A stretch of 64,000 nt of DNA from an uncultured Lachnospiraceae bacterium (GCA_910585295.1 CAJUDE010000030.1:1-64000), one strand, 5' to 3'; counted from the first letter of the stretch, positions 43,337 to 53,341 are shown. A program made the numbers and translations. The notes: generated by a model not told the origin, from the letters alone.

Positions 43337-43367
43337 GCCGCGCATAGGCGGGCTGCAATGCAGACCA

Positions 43368-46300
43368 TTAAATATTCTTCACTTTTGCGATGTCTATCAA
43401 ATCCAGCCTTTCCTTTGCATTGGCATGCTCCAGGCTTTCCGCCAGGGCATTTGCCGTGTCCATTGCCGTAATGCAGTATACGCCCGTCTCAATGGCATTG
43501 CGGCGGATTAAAAACCCATCCCGGCTTTTATCCCGCCCCTGCGTCGGCGTATCAATCACAAGGTCTATTTTATGTCCCAAAATTAAGTCCATCACATTGG
43601 GGGACTCTTGGGAAATTTTATTGATGCGCCGCGCCTCCACCCCGTATTTGTTCAAATATTTTGCCGTGCTTCTGGTGGCGTAAATCTTATAGCCCAGGGC
43701 TTCAAACCGCTTTGCTACGGCTACAGATTCCGGTTTATCCGCATCCCTCACCGTCATAATCATCTGCTTGTATTTGGGAAGCTGCACCCCCGCCCCTAAA
43801 AACGCCTTATAAAGGGCTTCATCAAAGGTTCGGGCAATCCCAAGGCATTCGCCGGTAGATTTCATTTCCGGGCCAAGGCTAATTTCCGCGCCCCTTAACT
43901 TCTCAAAAGAAAATACTGGCATCTTAACCGCCACATACTCCGCTTCCGGCGCAAGCCCGGTTGGGCATCCCATGCCTTTTAATGTCTGCCCAAGAATGGC
44001 CCGTGTGGCAAGGTCCACAATAGGAATCCCTGTCACTTTGCTGATATAGGGAACTGTCCTAGAGGAGCGGGGGTTTACCTCAATCACATACACCTCTTCC
44101 TCCATTGCAATAAATTGGATATTGATTAAGCCAACCACATGGAGCGCCCTTGCCAGCCGCCCCGTGTATTCCACAATTTTTTCTTTTACCCCGTCGCCGA
44201 TTGTGGGGGCAGGGTAAACGGAAATGCTGTCGCCAGAATGGACGCCAGTCCGCTCAATATGCTCCATAATGCCAGGGATTAAAATATCCGTGCCATCGCA
44301 TACCGCATCCACTTCAATCTCTTTCCCCTGTAAATATTTATCTACCAAAATGGGATGGTCTTGGGCAATCCGGTTAATGATTTCCATAAATTCCTCAATC
44401 TCATCATCGGTATATGCAATCTGCATGCCCTGCCCGCCCAGCACATAGGAAGGGCGTACCAGCACCGGGTAGCCTAACCGGTTTGCCACCTCTTTTGCCT
44501 CCTTTGCAGTAAACACTGTGCCGCCTGCCGCCCTCGGGATTTGTGTCTGTTCTAGAATTTTATCAAACAATTCCCGGTCTTCCGCCGCGTCCACGTCCTC
44601 CGCTTTTGTGCCAAAGATTGGGACCCCCATTTTCATCAGGCTCTGCGTCAGCTTAATGGCTGTCTGCCCGCCAAACTGCACCACCGCCCCGTCGGGTTTT
44701 TCCAGGCGGACAATATTTTCCACATCCTCCGGGGTCAACGGCTCAAAATATAATTTATCCGCAATATCAAAATCCGTGGACACCGTTTCTGGGTTATTGT
44801 TAATAATAATGGTTTCATAGCCTTCTTTTGCAAAAGCCCAGGTGCAGTGGACGGAGCAATAATCAAATTCAATGCCCTGCCCGATGCGGATTGGCCCAGA
44901 ACCTAACACCAGGACTTTCTTTCGGCTGCTTTCCCCTACCGCCTCATTCTCACTGCCAAAGCAAGAATAGTAATATGGCGTTTCAGCGGCAAATTCCGCT
45001 GCGCAGGTATCCACCATTTTAAAGGCTGCCGTAATCCCATTCTGGTAACGCATGTCCCGGATTTCCTGTTCCTGCCGCCCTGCCAGCGATGCAATTACAT
45101 GGTCTGGGAATTCCAGCCGCTTTGCCTCTTTCAAAAGCCCTAATGTCAGCGGTTCTTTCTTCAGCCGCCCTTCCATCTCCACTAAGATGGCAATCTTATC
45201 AATAAACCAGCAGTCTATCTTGGTAACCTCATGGATTTCCTCATAAGAAATCCCTTTGCGCAGCGCTTCGGCAATCACCCAGACCCGCCTGTCGTCCACC
45301 TTTGCCAGGCGTTCTTTTAACTCTTCTTTGGAAAGCCTGGTAAAATCATATCCCATCATGCTGTCCACATGCTGTTCCAGGGAACGGACCGCCTTCATTA
45401 ATGCCCCTTCAAAATTAGTGCAGATGCCCATAACCTCCCCAGTGGCTTTCATTTGGGTGGTCAGGCTCCGTTTTGCAGTGATAAATTTATCAAACGGAAG
45501 CCTTGGCAGTTTCACCACGCAGTAATCCAGCATTGGCTCAAAGCTGGCATAAGTTTTTCCAGTAATTGCATTTTTAATTTCATCCAATGTATACCCTAAT
45601 GCGATTTTCGCCGCCACCTTCGCAATTGGATAGCCCGTCGCTTTGCTTGCCAATGCAGAAGAACGGCTCACACGGGGGTTCACTTCAATCACGCAGTATT
45701 CAAAGCTAGTGGGGTGCAATGCATACTGGACGTTGCAGCCCCCAGTAATATTCAGCTCCGAAATAATATTCAATGCAGAAGCGCGCAGCATCTGGTACTC
45801 TTTATCCCCCAAAGTCTGGGATGGGGCAACCACAATGCTGTCCCCGGTATGCACCCCAACGGGGTCAATATTTTCCATATTGCAGACAGTGATGCAATTC
45901 CCCGCCGCGTCCCGCATCACTTCATATTCAATTTCTTTCCAGCCCGCAATGCACCGCTCCACCAGCACTTCCCCTACCCGGCTCAGCCGAAGCCCATTGG
46001 TAAGGATTTCTATCAGCTCTGTTTCATTGTGGGCGATGCCGCCGCCGCTTCCGCCTAAGGTATATGCCGGGCGCAGCACCACCGGGTAACCGATGGTATT
46101 GGTAAATGCAATCCCATCCTCCACATTATCCACCACAAGGGAAGGGGCGCATGGCTCCCCAATTTTTTCCATGGTATCTTTAAAGGCCTGCCGGTCCTCC
46201 GCTTTAAAAATCGTCTCCGCAGTGGTCCCTATCAGCTTTACGCCATGCTGGGCCAAAAAACCGGATTCCGCCAGCTCCATGCCCAGGTTCAGCCCTGCCT

Positions 46301-46577
46301 GCCCTCCCAGGGTGGGAAGCAAGCTGTCTGGTTTTTCTTTTAAGATAATCTGTTCTAGCACACTTACAGTCAGAGGCTCAATATACACCTGGCCTGCAAT
46401 TTCCTTATCTGTCATAATGGTGGCGGGATTGGAGTTGGCCAGGACCACCTGCACCCCTTCTTCTTTTAAGGAACGGCACGCCTGGGTCCCTGCATAATCA
46501 AATTCCGCCGCCTGCCCAATCACAATAGGGCCGGAACCAATCACTAGCACTTTCTTAATTTCTGGATTCTTTGGCAT
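43368..46577 (-). CDS. carB: Carbamoyl-phosphate synthase large subunit
   Basis: 1069 residues, full length. Makes carbamoyl phosphate from ammonia (from CarA), bicarbonate and two ATP, for pyrimidines and arginine. Two homologous ATP-grasp halves: KVLVIGSGPIVIGQAAEFDY with TLGGQAGLNL, and VLVLGSGPIRIGQGIEFDY with VVQFGGQTAIKL; ENIDPVGVHTGDSIVVAPSQ marks the first synthetase site. The C-terminal MGS-like allosteric domain includes VIDTPTQGRDKSRDGFLIRR. The start overlaps carA by 23 bases. Confidence 0.97.
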   Translation of the reverse strand: MPKNPEIKKVLVIGSGPIVIGQAAEFDYAGTQACRSLKEEGVQVVLANSNPATIMTDKEIAGQVYIEPLTVSVLEQIILKEKPDSLLPTLGGQAGLNLGMELAESGFLAQHGVKLIGTTAETIFKAEDRQAFKDTMEKIGEPCAPSLVVDNVEDGIAFTNTIGYPVVLRPAYTLGGSGGGIAHNETELIEILTNGLRLSRVGEVLVERCIAGWKEIEYEVMRDAAGNCITVCNMENIDPVGVHTGDSIVVAPSQTLGDKEYQMLRASALNIISELNITGGCNVQYALHPTSFEYCVIEVNPRVSRSSALASKATGYPIAKVAAKIALGYTLDEIKNAITGKTYASFEPMLDYCVVKLPRLPFDKFITAKRSLTTQMKATGEVMGICTNFEGALMKAVRSLEQHVDSMMGYDFTRLSKEELKERLAKVDDRRVWVIAEALRKGISYEEIHEVTKIDCWFIDKIAILVEMEGRLKKEPLTLGLLKEAKRLEFPDHVIASLAGRQEQEIRDMRYQNGITAAFKMVDTCAAEFAAETPYYYSCFGSENEAVGESSRKKVLVLGSGPIRIGQGIEFDYCSVHCTWAFAKEGYETIIINNNPETVSTDFDIADKLYFEPLTPEDVENIVRLEKPDGAVVQFGGQTAIKLTQSLMKMGVPIFGTKAEDVDAAEDRELFDKILEQTQIPRAAGGTVFTAKEAKEVANRLGYPVLVRPSYVLGGQGMQIAYTDDEIEEFMEIINRIAQDHPILVDKYLQGKEIEVDAVCDGTDILIPGIMEHIERTGVHSGDSISVYPAPTIGDGVKEKIVEYTGRLARALHVVGLINIQFIAMEEEVYVIEVNPRSSRTVPYISKVTGIPIVDLATRAILGQTLKGMGCPTGLAPEAEYVAVKMPVFSFEKLRGAEISLGPEMKSTGECLGIARTFDEALYKAFLGAGVQLPKYKQMIMTVRDADKPESVAVAKRFEALGYKIYATRSTAKYLNKYGVEARRINKISQESPNVMDLILGHKIDLVIDTPTQGRDKSRDGFLIRRNAIETGVYCITAMDTANALAESLEHANAKERLDLIDIAKVKNI

Positions 46578-47646
46578 TGCTGCTCCCTCCCATCATCTGG
46601 ATAAATTTGTCGAATAAGTAGCCGCTGTCTAGAGGCCCTGGACATGCCTCCGGGTGGAATTGAACGGTAAACACAGGCTTATTTGTATACCGTAGCCCTT
46701 CGTTCGTCCCATCATTTACATTGCAAAAAGAGGGGACTGCCACCGATGGGGGCAAATGCTTTACATCAACCACATACCCATGGTTCTGGGAGGAAATATA
46801 TACCCGCCCTGTCTCCAAATCTTTCACCGGATGGTTGCCGCCGCGATGCCCGTATTTCATTTTATAAGTGTCCGCCCCGTTTGCCAAAGCCATAAGCTGA
46901 TGCCCCAGGCAGATGGCAAATATTGGGGCGCCGGACTCGTACAATTTCCGAATCTCCTGAATTATCCCCTGGCACTCTTTGGGGTCTCCTGGCCCATTGC
47001 TCAACATAATCCCGTCAGGATGGGTATTTAAAATTTCTTCCGCTGTGGTATGGGCAGGGTAAATGGTGACGCCACACCCTCTTGCCTGCAGGGATTTTGC
47101 AATATTTTTCTTTGCGCCCAAATCTAACAGGGCTACCCTCTTCCCTTTCCCTTTTAATGTAGAGGCCGATTTGCAGGTGGCCCGGCCCACCACATCCCCT
47201 GCCTGGTATGCCTTTAGCCTTGGGATAACCTCTTCAAGCCGATAGCCCCCATCCGTTGTAATCATCCCATTCATAGTCCCTTTTTCCCGGAGGATTTTTG
47301 TCAATGCCCTGGTATCCACCCCTGCAATCCCCGGAATGCCATGGTCAGCCAGAAAGTCCTGAACCGTCCCCTGGCAGCGGAAGTTGCTGGAAACCCTGGA
47401 CAATTCCCTGACGATATAACCTTCCACCCAAGGCCTGTCCGACTCCATATCTGGGGTGACGCCGTAATTTCCAATTAGGGGATATGTCATCGCCACCGCC
47501 TGCCCGGCATAAGACGGGTCTGTCAAAACTTCAAGGTAGCCTGTCATTGAGGTGTTAAAGACAATTTCACTGATCACTTCCCTGGCTGAACCAATGCTTG
47601 TGCCTTCAAACACAGTCCCGTCCTCCAGTATTAGAAATGCTTTCAT
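46555..47646 (-). CDS. carA: Carbamoyl-phosphate synthase small subunit
   Basis: 363 residues from MKAFLILEDGTVFEGTSIGS; the longer ORF start adds an unrelated leader, and an AGGGCGG ribosome site supports this ATG. The glutamine amidotransferase domain has Cys in FAICLGHQLMAL and the His/Glu pair in VQFHPEACPG. The N-terminal CarA domain includes TGYLEVLTDPSYAGQ. Supplies ammonia to CarB; the two genes overlap and form an operon. Of interest, no other pyr genes lie adjacent. Confidence 0.96.
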   Translation of the reverse strand: MKAFLILEDGTVFEGTSIGSAREVISEIVFNTSMTGYLEVLTDPSYAGQAVAMTYPLIGNYGVTPDMESDRPWVEGYIVRELSRVSSNFRCQGTVQDFLADHGIPGIAGVDTRALTKILREKGTMNGMITTDGGYRLEEVIPRLKAYQAGDVVGRATCKSASTLKGKGKRVALLDLGAKKNIAKSLQARGCGVTIYPAHTTAEEILNTHPDGIMLSNGPGDPKECQGIIQEIRKLYESGAPIFAICLGHQLMALANGADTYKMKYGHRGGNHPVKDLETGRVYISSQNHGYVVDVKHLPPSVAVPSFCNVNDGTNEGLRYTNKPVFTVQFHPEACPGPLDSGYLFDKFIQMMGGSSNAKESRN

Positions 47647-48180
47647 ATATTTACCGCCCTTTCCGTCTGATTTTTGGCAAAAAAAAAGAGTCAATTGCGC
47701 CATTGCATTCTTTTCCTGTATCCATACCTATTCTCTTATTTTTGCCTAAATTGTAAGAATTTTACCACAACGCAAATTATATTTCAAGGTTTTAAAGAAA
47801 ATTTGAGGTTCCCCATTTTGCAATGTAAACCTTTTGAACAAATTTATGTATTGTAATTTACGTTAGTGCGACAGCCCCCTTTTGGCGCAATAATATATGC
47901 TATTATAAAAAACGTGGAAACTCATTTTTTTGCATATTGACACATTGCCGACGACATGTTAATATTAAGTCACCAAAAATATAGCATTTTGTACATATGT
48001 CATTATATATTTTATTATTTCTTTGTGCTATTTGTAATGTATATATGACAGTTTTTTAAAATTAATTTGTGGTTTTGCACATTTTCAATAATCTGTCAAA
48101 ATTCATTCGCAGCAATGGGCAACAGAAAAAATATTTGCATTTTGGCATGTACAACATTTTTCATTAAGGAGGAGGTTACT
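47647..48180. other. Intergenic region between carA and the sugar ABC operon
   Basis: No gene. The left half is the carA leader and promoter region (no PyrR or riboswitch pattern recognised). The right half holds the ABC operon promoter at 47937-47965 and a ~210-base AT-rich 5' untranslated region in which I see no defined structure. Confidence 0.6.
47937..47965 (+). promoter_or_regulatory. Promoter of the sugar ABC operon
   Basis: TTGACA (47937-47942), a 17-base spacer, then TAATAT (47960-47965). The consensus -35 and near-consensus -10 suggest strong basal transcription, about 210 bases ahead of the binding-protein start codon. Confidence 0.8.
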
Positions 48181-49503
48181 ATGAAAAAGAAAAACCTGAC
48201 AAAAGTTCTCGCGTTATCCTTAAGTATCGCTGCAGCATTATCCCTAGCTGCTTGCGGCAATACTCCCACAAACACAAACACAAAGGATAACAAAGACGAC
48301 ACAACACAAGAGGGCAACAACACCGAGGACAAAGAGAAAAAAGAAGACAGCGCCAGCAAAACAGAAATCAGCGTAATTGCCGCTCAGTACGGGCAGAACA
48401 CTGCAGACTGGTGGAAAACCTTTGAAACTGATTTTGAAAAAGACAATGAAGGGATCGACCTGAATGTGGAAGTTATTTCATGGAATGACATTTCCACTAC
48501 TGTAAATACACGCGTTGCCAATAACCAGGCGCCTGACATCCTGAACATCGACGTATTTGCAGACTATCAGGCTGACGATTTGCTTCTGCCAGCAAAGGAC
48601 TATGTTTCCGAAGAGACTTACAATAAAATGTATGAAGCATTCCTGGAGCAGTCAAATGTTGACGGCACTATCTGGGCAATCCCAGACCTTGCTTCCGCAC
48701 GTGCAATGTATTATAACAAAGATATTTTAGAGGGCGCTGGCGCAACAGTCCCCACCACATGGGAAGAGCTGACTGAGACATGTAAGAAGATCAAAGAAAA
48801 ATACCCAGATGTTTATCCATGGGGCATTGACATGACAACAGACGAAGGCCAGGCAGCATTTGCTTATTATATCTGGAACAATGGCGGCGATTTCGTGGAC
48901 GCAGACGGCAACTGGACCTTGAACAGCCCTGAAAACGTAGCTGCAATTGAATACGCTATCGGCTTAATCAAAGACGGATACACCAATACAGACCCTGCCA
49001 ATGAGACACGTTATGACCTGCAGGATATGTTTGGCACTGGCAAAGTGGCAATGATGATCGCCCCCAACAGCCTCCCAACTTATGTAAAAGATGGCGGCAA
49101 TGAAGTAAATTATGGCATGGCCCCAATCCCGAACAACAATGGGACTTCCGTATCTGCTGGCGTTATGGACCGTTTCATGTGCTTCGACAACGATTACTCC
49201 GACACAGAAATGGAAGCAATCAAGACATTCTTCGATTATTTCTTTGAAGACGAACGTTACTCTGCATGGGTTGAAATGGAAGGTTTCCTGCCCGCAACCA
49301 AGACTGGCGGCGAAGCCCTTGCGGCAAAAGATGAAACCATGGCTGAGTGGATTGACATTGTTGGAAGCTGTAAATTCTATCCAACTGCAAAGACTGAATG
49401 GGCTGATGTGAAACAAGGCGTTATCAATGCAGAGCAGAACGCACTGTTAGACGGAAATGTTAAGGAACTGCTTGACAGCTTACAGGCAGAAATCGCTCCA
49501 TAA
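48181..49503 (+). CDS. Sugar ABC transporter substrate-binding lipoprotein
   Basis: 440 residues from the ATG at 48181, which follows AAGGAGGAGGTTACT; the frame is open further upstream but without homology. Signal peptide and lipobox LSLAACG, then a Thr/Asn/Lys/Glu-rich linker, then a family 1 (MalE-like) extracellular solute-binding fold: NTRVANNQAPDILNIDVFAD, ARAMYYNKDILEGAGATVPT followed by TWEEL, and MIAPNSLPTYVKDGG. First gene of a three-gene importer operon. The sugar is probably an oligosaccharide; the exact one is not predictable. Confidence 0.92.
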   Translation: MKKKNLTKVLALSLSIAAALSLAACGNTPTNTNTKDNKDDTTQEGNNTEDKEKKEDSASKTEISVIAAQYGQNTADWWKTFETDFEKDNEGIDLNVEVISWNDISTTVNTRVANNQAPDILNIDVFADYQADDLLLPAKDYVSEETYNKMYEAFLEQSNVDGTIWAIPDLASARAMYYNKDILEGAGATVPTTWEELTETCKKIKEKYPDVYPWGIDMTTDEGQAAFAYYIWNNGGDFVDADGNWTLNSPENVAAIEYAIGLIKDGYTNTDPANETRYDLQDMFGTGKVAMMIAPNSLPTYVKDGGNEVNYGMAPIPNNNGTSVSAGVMDRFMCFDNDYSDTEMEAIKTFFDYFFEDERYSAWVEMEGFLPATKTGGEALAAKDETMAEWIDIVGSCKFYPTAKTEWADVKQGVINAEQNALLDGNVKELLDSLQAEIAP

Positions 49504-49628
49504 AGTCCTATCCTTGCGTTACCTGCATCTTATGATGTAAGCACGTAAGCCCTGATTTAGGCAAGATATCAGGCCGGGCTGTGAAAAGTCCGGCCCTTTT
49601 CTTTTCATTAGAAAATGAGGTGTTACCT

Positions 49629-50507
49629 GTGAAAAACTTTATTCGTAAAATAGAACCATATCTTTGGATTTTGCCCAGCATCTTGCTTATGCTTATCTTT
49701 ATCCTAGTCCCAATCGTATTTGTATTTCGGATGGCATTAAGCAAAGTCAGCAGGGCAGGGTTGATTAAAGGATTCTCTGGACTGGACAATTTTACTAAAA
49801 TCCTGTCGACCCCTACTTTTTCCATGGTCTTGAAAAATACGCTGGTATGGACAGTGGCAGTCGTTGGGCTTTCCACTTTTCTTGGGTTTATCCTTGCCCT
49901 TTTATTAAACAATGCATTTAAAGGCAGGAAAGTTGCCCGGGCAATCGTAGTGTTCCCTTGGGCGACTACGCTCGTTGTGCAGGCCAGTATCTGGAAATTC
50001 ATTATTGACACCGACTATGGCACATTAAATACACTGCTGATGAAACTTGGGATTATCGACCATGCGGTCAACTGGACGCCCTCTGCCGGCGCCTGGTTCG
50101 CATGGGAAATCGCCTGCGGTATCTTTGTAACCATTCCATTTGTCACATTTACGGTTTTATCCGGCCTGCAATCCATTGACGGCAGCTATTATGAAGCCGC
50201 AACCGTGGACGGGGCAAATTACTGGCAGAAATTATTTAAAATCACAATCCCGCTGGTAAGCTCTTCCTTAACGGTCAGCACCGTGTTAAATATTATTTAT
50301 GTATTTAACTCATTCCCAATTATCTGGAATATGACCAAGGGCGATCCCGGCAACCGCACCGACACGCTTGTCACATACCTGTACAAACTTGCTTTCTATA
50401 ACGGCAAGCAGGGAGAAGCTGCGGCCGTATCCGTGATTGGCTTCCTGATTCTGTTAGTCTGTGCAACTGCTTACATGGTTGCAACATTAAGGAAAGGAGA
50501 TGACTGA
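49629..50507 (+). CDS. Sugar ABC transporter permease (MalF-like)
   Basis: 292 residues from GTG at 49629 (VKNFIRKIEPYLWILPSILL), with GAGGTG eight bases upstream; the ORF start at 49581 would fall in the preceding terminator-like region. Six membrane segments. The EAA loop that docks the ATPase is YYEAATVDGANYWQKLFKIT. Ends overlapping the SD of the next permease gene. Pairs with the MalG-like protein to form the channel. Confidence 0.9.
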   Translation: MKNFIRKIEPYLWILPSILLMLIFILVPIVFVFRMALSKVSRAGLIKGFSGLDNFTKILSTPTFSMVLKNTLVWTVAVVGLSTFLGFILALLLNNAFKGRKVARAIVVFPWATTLVVQASIWKFIIDTDYGTLNTLLMKLGIIDHAVNWTPSAGAWFAWEIACGIFVTIPFVTFTVLSGLQSIDGSYYEAATVDGANYWQKLFKITIPLVSSSLTVSTVLNIIYVFNSFPIIWNMTKGDPGNRTDTLVTYLYKLAFYNGKQGEAAAVSVIGFLILLVCATAYMVATLRKGDD

Positions 50508-50508
50508 A

Positions 50509-51366
50509 ATGAATGAAAATGTGAAAAAGCCTATGAATGGCAAAAAACTGGCATTGAGGATTCTCCTTTATCTGGTTGTGTTCCTTGTATGCGTGCTGAT
50601 TCTTTACCCATACTTCGCCATGTTATGCACTGCATTAAAAGACCGCTCTGAAATATTCTCCGCCCAAGGGACTATCCTGCCGAGAAATACGCTTTGGTCT
50701 AACTTTGCAGATATTTGGGATCGCGCCCCAATGGCAAAATACATGCTGAACTCCGTATTAATTGCAGGCGGCTCCACAATTATTGCATTGATTTGCGGCA
50801 TCCCTGCAGCATATGCGTTGTCCCGCATGAAATTTAAAGGCGATATCATTTTCCTTGGTTTCGTCATTGTTTCCCAAATGTTTGCGCCTGTTGTGCTTTT
50901 GATTGGTATTTATAAGGTTATGATGACCTTAAACCTGACAAACAGCATCCTTGGGCTGATCTTTATCAATGCGGCGTTTAACCAGGCATTTACAATCTGG
51001 CTGCTGCGCGGCACTTTTATGGGAATCTCTTCAGAGATGGAACAGGCTGCCAAAATTGATGGCTGCAACCGATTTGAAGCTATGATAAAAATATTGCTCC
51101 CGGTAGCTGCGCCTGGCATCGTCACCACTTTAATTTTCGTGTTTATCAATGCATGGAACGAATACACCGTTGCATTGACGCTGATCTCAGACGATTTGAA
51201 CAAGCCTCTGACGGTAGGCATCAATATATTTAACGGTTACAACATGATTGAATGGCAATACCTGTTTGCAGCTTCTTTGTTTGCAATCGCGCCAGTAGTC
51301 ATCCTGTTTGCAATCATCGAGAAGAACCTGGTCAGCGGACTTGCGTCCGGCGGCGTAAAAGGTTAG
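50509..51366 (+). CDS. Sugar ABC transporter permease (MalG-like)
   Basis: 285 residues from MNENVKKPMNGKKLALRILL; this ATG sits one base after the stop of the MalF-like gene with AAGGAG eight bases upstream, better than the ATG at 50500. Six membrane segments, EAA loop EMEQAAKIDGCNRFEAMIKI. Ends the operon. No ATPase gene is nearby, so a shared MsmX/MsmK-type ATPase encoded elsewhere is expected. Confidence 0.9.
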   Translation: MNENVKKPMNGKKLALRILLYLVVFLVCVLILYPYFAMLCTALKDRSEIFSAQGTILPRNTLWSNFADIWDRAPMAKYMLNSVLIAGGSTIIALICGIPAAYALSRMKFKGDIIFLGFVIVSQMFAPVVLLIGIYKVMMTLNLTNSILGLIFINAAFNQAFTIWLLRGTFMGISSEMEQAAKIDGCNRFEAMIKILLPVAAPGIVTTLIFVFINAWNEYTVALTLISDDLNKPLTVGINIFNGYNMIEWQYLFAASLFAIAPVVILFAIIEKNLVSGLASGGVKG

Positions 51367-51513
51367 GAAACCCAATAGCCCGCAGGAATCATACGGCAGA
51401 GTATAGGCAGGAACTATACTCTGCTCTATTTATTTCCAGCCATATGGCAACTTTTCTGTATTTTTCCTTGAATTTTAGGAAGACATTGTGATAAAATTGT
51501 AATAATGCAGAAA

Positions 51514-51620
51514 GGGATTGTACCGTTTTTATCCCCTACCCACAAAGCAATAGCTCTATGGCAGGCATGAGGGGATTGTACCGTTTTTATTCCCTACCCG
51601 CAAAACAACAGCTCTATGGC
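51514..51620 (+). repeat. 58-bp tandem repeat upstream of the CAP-domain gene
   Basis: Two copies of GGGATTGTACCGTTTTTAT-(c/t)-CCCTACCC…AGCTCTATGGCA, starting at 51514 and 51572, ~49 of 56 bases matched by eye. The second copy ends 23 bases before the CAP gene start. It may be a duplicated operator or leader motif; not recognised as a riboswitch. Confidence 0.7.
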
Positions 51621-51642
51621 AAAAGCCAAGAAAGGAGACAAT

Positions 51643-52650
51643 ATGGCAAAACAAACAATTGCCGCCTCTTCTGCTTACGCAGAAAAAAAGTGGCATCCAA
51701 CAAAACTTATTGCAATTTTATTACTTATCACACTATCGTTCTTCCAGACGCCCAGCATCGCCCAGGCGGCAACTACCCGCCCCTCCGATAATTCCAAAGC
51801 TGGCAACGGCAACATCCTAATAGGGGTTTCTGGGACGTTTGAACAGGTAGGCAAATCTAAAATTTTAAACAGGATTAATGCTATCCGCAAAGAAGCCTGC
51901 GAAAATGGCTATCCCAACCCAAACAATGGCAAGAAATTAACAAAAGCCGATTATGTGCCAATGAAATGGTCTTCTAATCTGGAATGGATTGCACAGCTTA
52001 GGGCGGCAGAATGCACCGTAAATGAAAGCCATACCCGCCCGAACGGGCTGAGCTGTTTCAGCATCCGCCGCAACAATCAGCAAAGTTGGGCAGAAAACTT
52101 GGCATGGAATTACTCTGGGTTAATGGCTGGCATCGAACAATGGTATGAAGAAAAAAACGACTGGGTAAATAAAAACGTTTTTGCTGTCACTGGGCATTAC
52201 ACCAGCTTAATCAACCCCAAATACAAATACATCGGCCTTGGCTCCTTTGTCCGCTTGTCTGGGGGCTGGCATGGCATTGCCGGTGAATTCAGCAGCAGCA
52301 ACATAGGCTCGCAAAAGCAATCTAAGGTAAAAGGCACCTATGTGCAGACCATAGAAGTTGGCAAATCAAAGGTAACGCAGATGTCCCTAAGCGGCCCTTC
52401 CTCCATAAAAGTGAAACAGTCTAAAACTATGACTGTGTACTGCAAAACCGCATACCCAGGAATTATGGGCGGGACAAACAGCACAGACGCAAAGATTTTA
52501 AAAGGCATTACCTGGAAATCCTCCAAGCCTTCCGTGCTGACCGTCAATTCCAACGGCAAAATTAAGGCTAAGAAAGCTGGGAAGGCTACCATCTCTGCGA
52601 AAATCAACGGCAAAAAAACGTTAAAAAAGACAATCACTGTCAAAAAATAA
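51643..52650 (+). CDS. Secreted CAP-domain protein with BIG2 domain
   Basis: 335 residues from MAKQTIAASSAYAEKK; GAAAGGAGACAAT precedes this ATG. Signal peptide (LIAILLLITLSFFQTPSIAQ followed by AA), then a CAP/SCP domain (ILNRINAIRKEACENGYPNP; MKWSSNLEWIAQLRAAECTV; AENLAWNY; HYTSLINPKYKYIGLG), then a C-terminal BIG2-type Ig fold (VTQMSLSGPSSIKVKQSKTM; SVLTVNSNGKIKAKKAGKAT) for cell-surface or polymer contact. Bacterial CAP proteins are often sporulation- or wall-associated; the function here is unknown. A terminator follows. Confidence 0.88.
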   Translation: MAKQTIAASSAYAEKKWHPTKLIAILLLITLSFFQTPSIAQAATTRPSDNSKAGNGNILIGVSGTFEQVGKSKILNRINAIRKEACENGYPNPNNGKKLTKADYVPMKWSSNLEWIAQLRAAECTVNESHTRPNGLSCFSIRRNNQQSWAENLAWNYSGLMAGIEQWYEEKNDWVNKNVFAVTGHYTSLINPKYKYIGLGSFVRLSGGWHGIAGEFSSSNIGSQKQSKVKGTYVQTIEVGKSKVTQMSLSGPSSIKVKQSKTMTVYCKTAYPGIMGGTNSTDAKILKGITWKSSKPSVLTVNSNGKIKAKKAGKATISAKINGKKTLKKTITVKK

Positions 52651-52753
52651 ATTTCCACAGAGGAACGGCCAGCCAAATGCCCCCACAAACGCGCCTGCAG
52701 CTTATTCCATTTCCGCCGCAGTGCGATAATTGTTTTTATCCTATAAGATAAAA

Positions 52754-52801
52754 CAGCCAGATACGGGTCTTCATACGCTACCTGTATCTGGCTGTCTTTT
52801 T
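52754..52801 (+). terminator. Intrinsic terminator after the CAP-domain gene
   Basis: CAGCCAGATAC ... GTATCTGGCTG then TCTTTTT. The stem is perfect over 11 bases. It also faces the convergent unknown gene ending at 52841. Confidence 0.85.
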
Positions 52802-52840
52802 CCCACTTTGCCGTGCCGTTTGAATCCAATGGCAACCGTA

Positions 52841-53272
52841 TCATGCCTTTTTATTAAATGTAGAATCTTCCCTGTAACCTGACATATTGAAAAATTTTTC
52901 GATATCATTATGCGGGAACAGCATTTCCATATAAAGGCTGCCCAATAATTCTTTCACCTCTTCTGTATTTATATTTTCTATTGGAAACTCTTTCAGCTCC
53001 ATCTGCCTCAAATTTGCCAACACTGCCTGAATTTGTTGTTTATCCGGCGGGGTTTTTTCAAAGACAGGCGGTAACTCAGGAACTTCCTGGCTCACTTTTT
53101 GCACTGGCTGCAGGATTTCTTTTGTTTCTGGCATCTTATATACAATATTTTTACATGTTTTTTCAAAACATTCTGGGTCATATTTTGAAAGGTACTTTAG
53201 GTCTTCCACTGTCAACGTATGCTTGTTATGTATTTTTATATAAATATTTACAAGACGTGTATCTTTGCCCAT
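52841..53272 (-). CDS. Hypothetical protein
   Basis: 143 residues, cytosolic, no domain recognised: LVNIYIKIHNKHTLTVEDLK, YLSKYDPECFEKTCKNIVYK, then a Pro/Glu/Val-rich linker (PVQKVSQEVPELPPVFEKTP) and a C-terminal helical part (VKELLGSLYMEMLFPHNDIE). AAAGGAGGCCGCC precedes the ATG with ideal spacing, which makes it a convincing gene. Monocistronic, with a long palindrome in its upstream region. Confidence 0.7.
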   Translation of the reverse strand: MGKDTRLVNIYIKIHNKHTLTVEDLKYLSKYDPECFEKTCKNIVYKMPETKEILQPVQKVSQEVPELPPVFEKTPPDKQQIQAVLANLRQMELKEFPIENINTEEVKELLGSLYMEMLFPHNDIEKFFNMSGYREDSTFNKKA

Positions 53273-53341
53273 GGCGGCCTCCTTTCTGCTCCACTTCCTC
53301 CCTTTTATTATACACGAAACCTTATCCTAAAACAACAGTTC

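Noticed and set aside
51514..51620. GEMM-type c-di-GMP riboswitch before the CAP gene
   Set aside because: Only scattered similarity; the conserved GEMM core and tetraloop arrangement are absent and the segment is a tandem repeat.
52338..52844. 168-codon minus-strand ORF
   Set aside because: It runs antisense through the end of the CAP/BIG2 gene and across its strong terminator; no recognisable protein.
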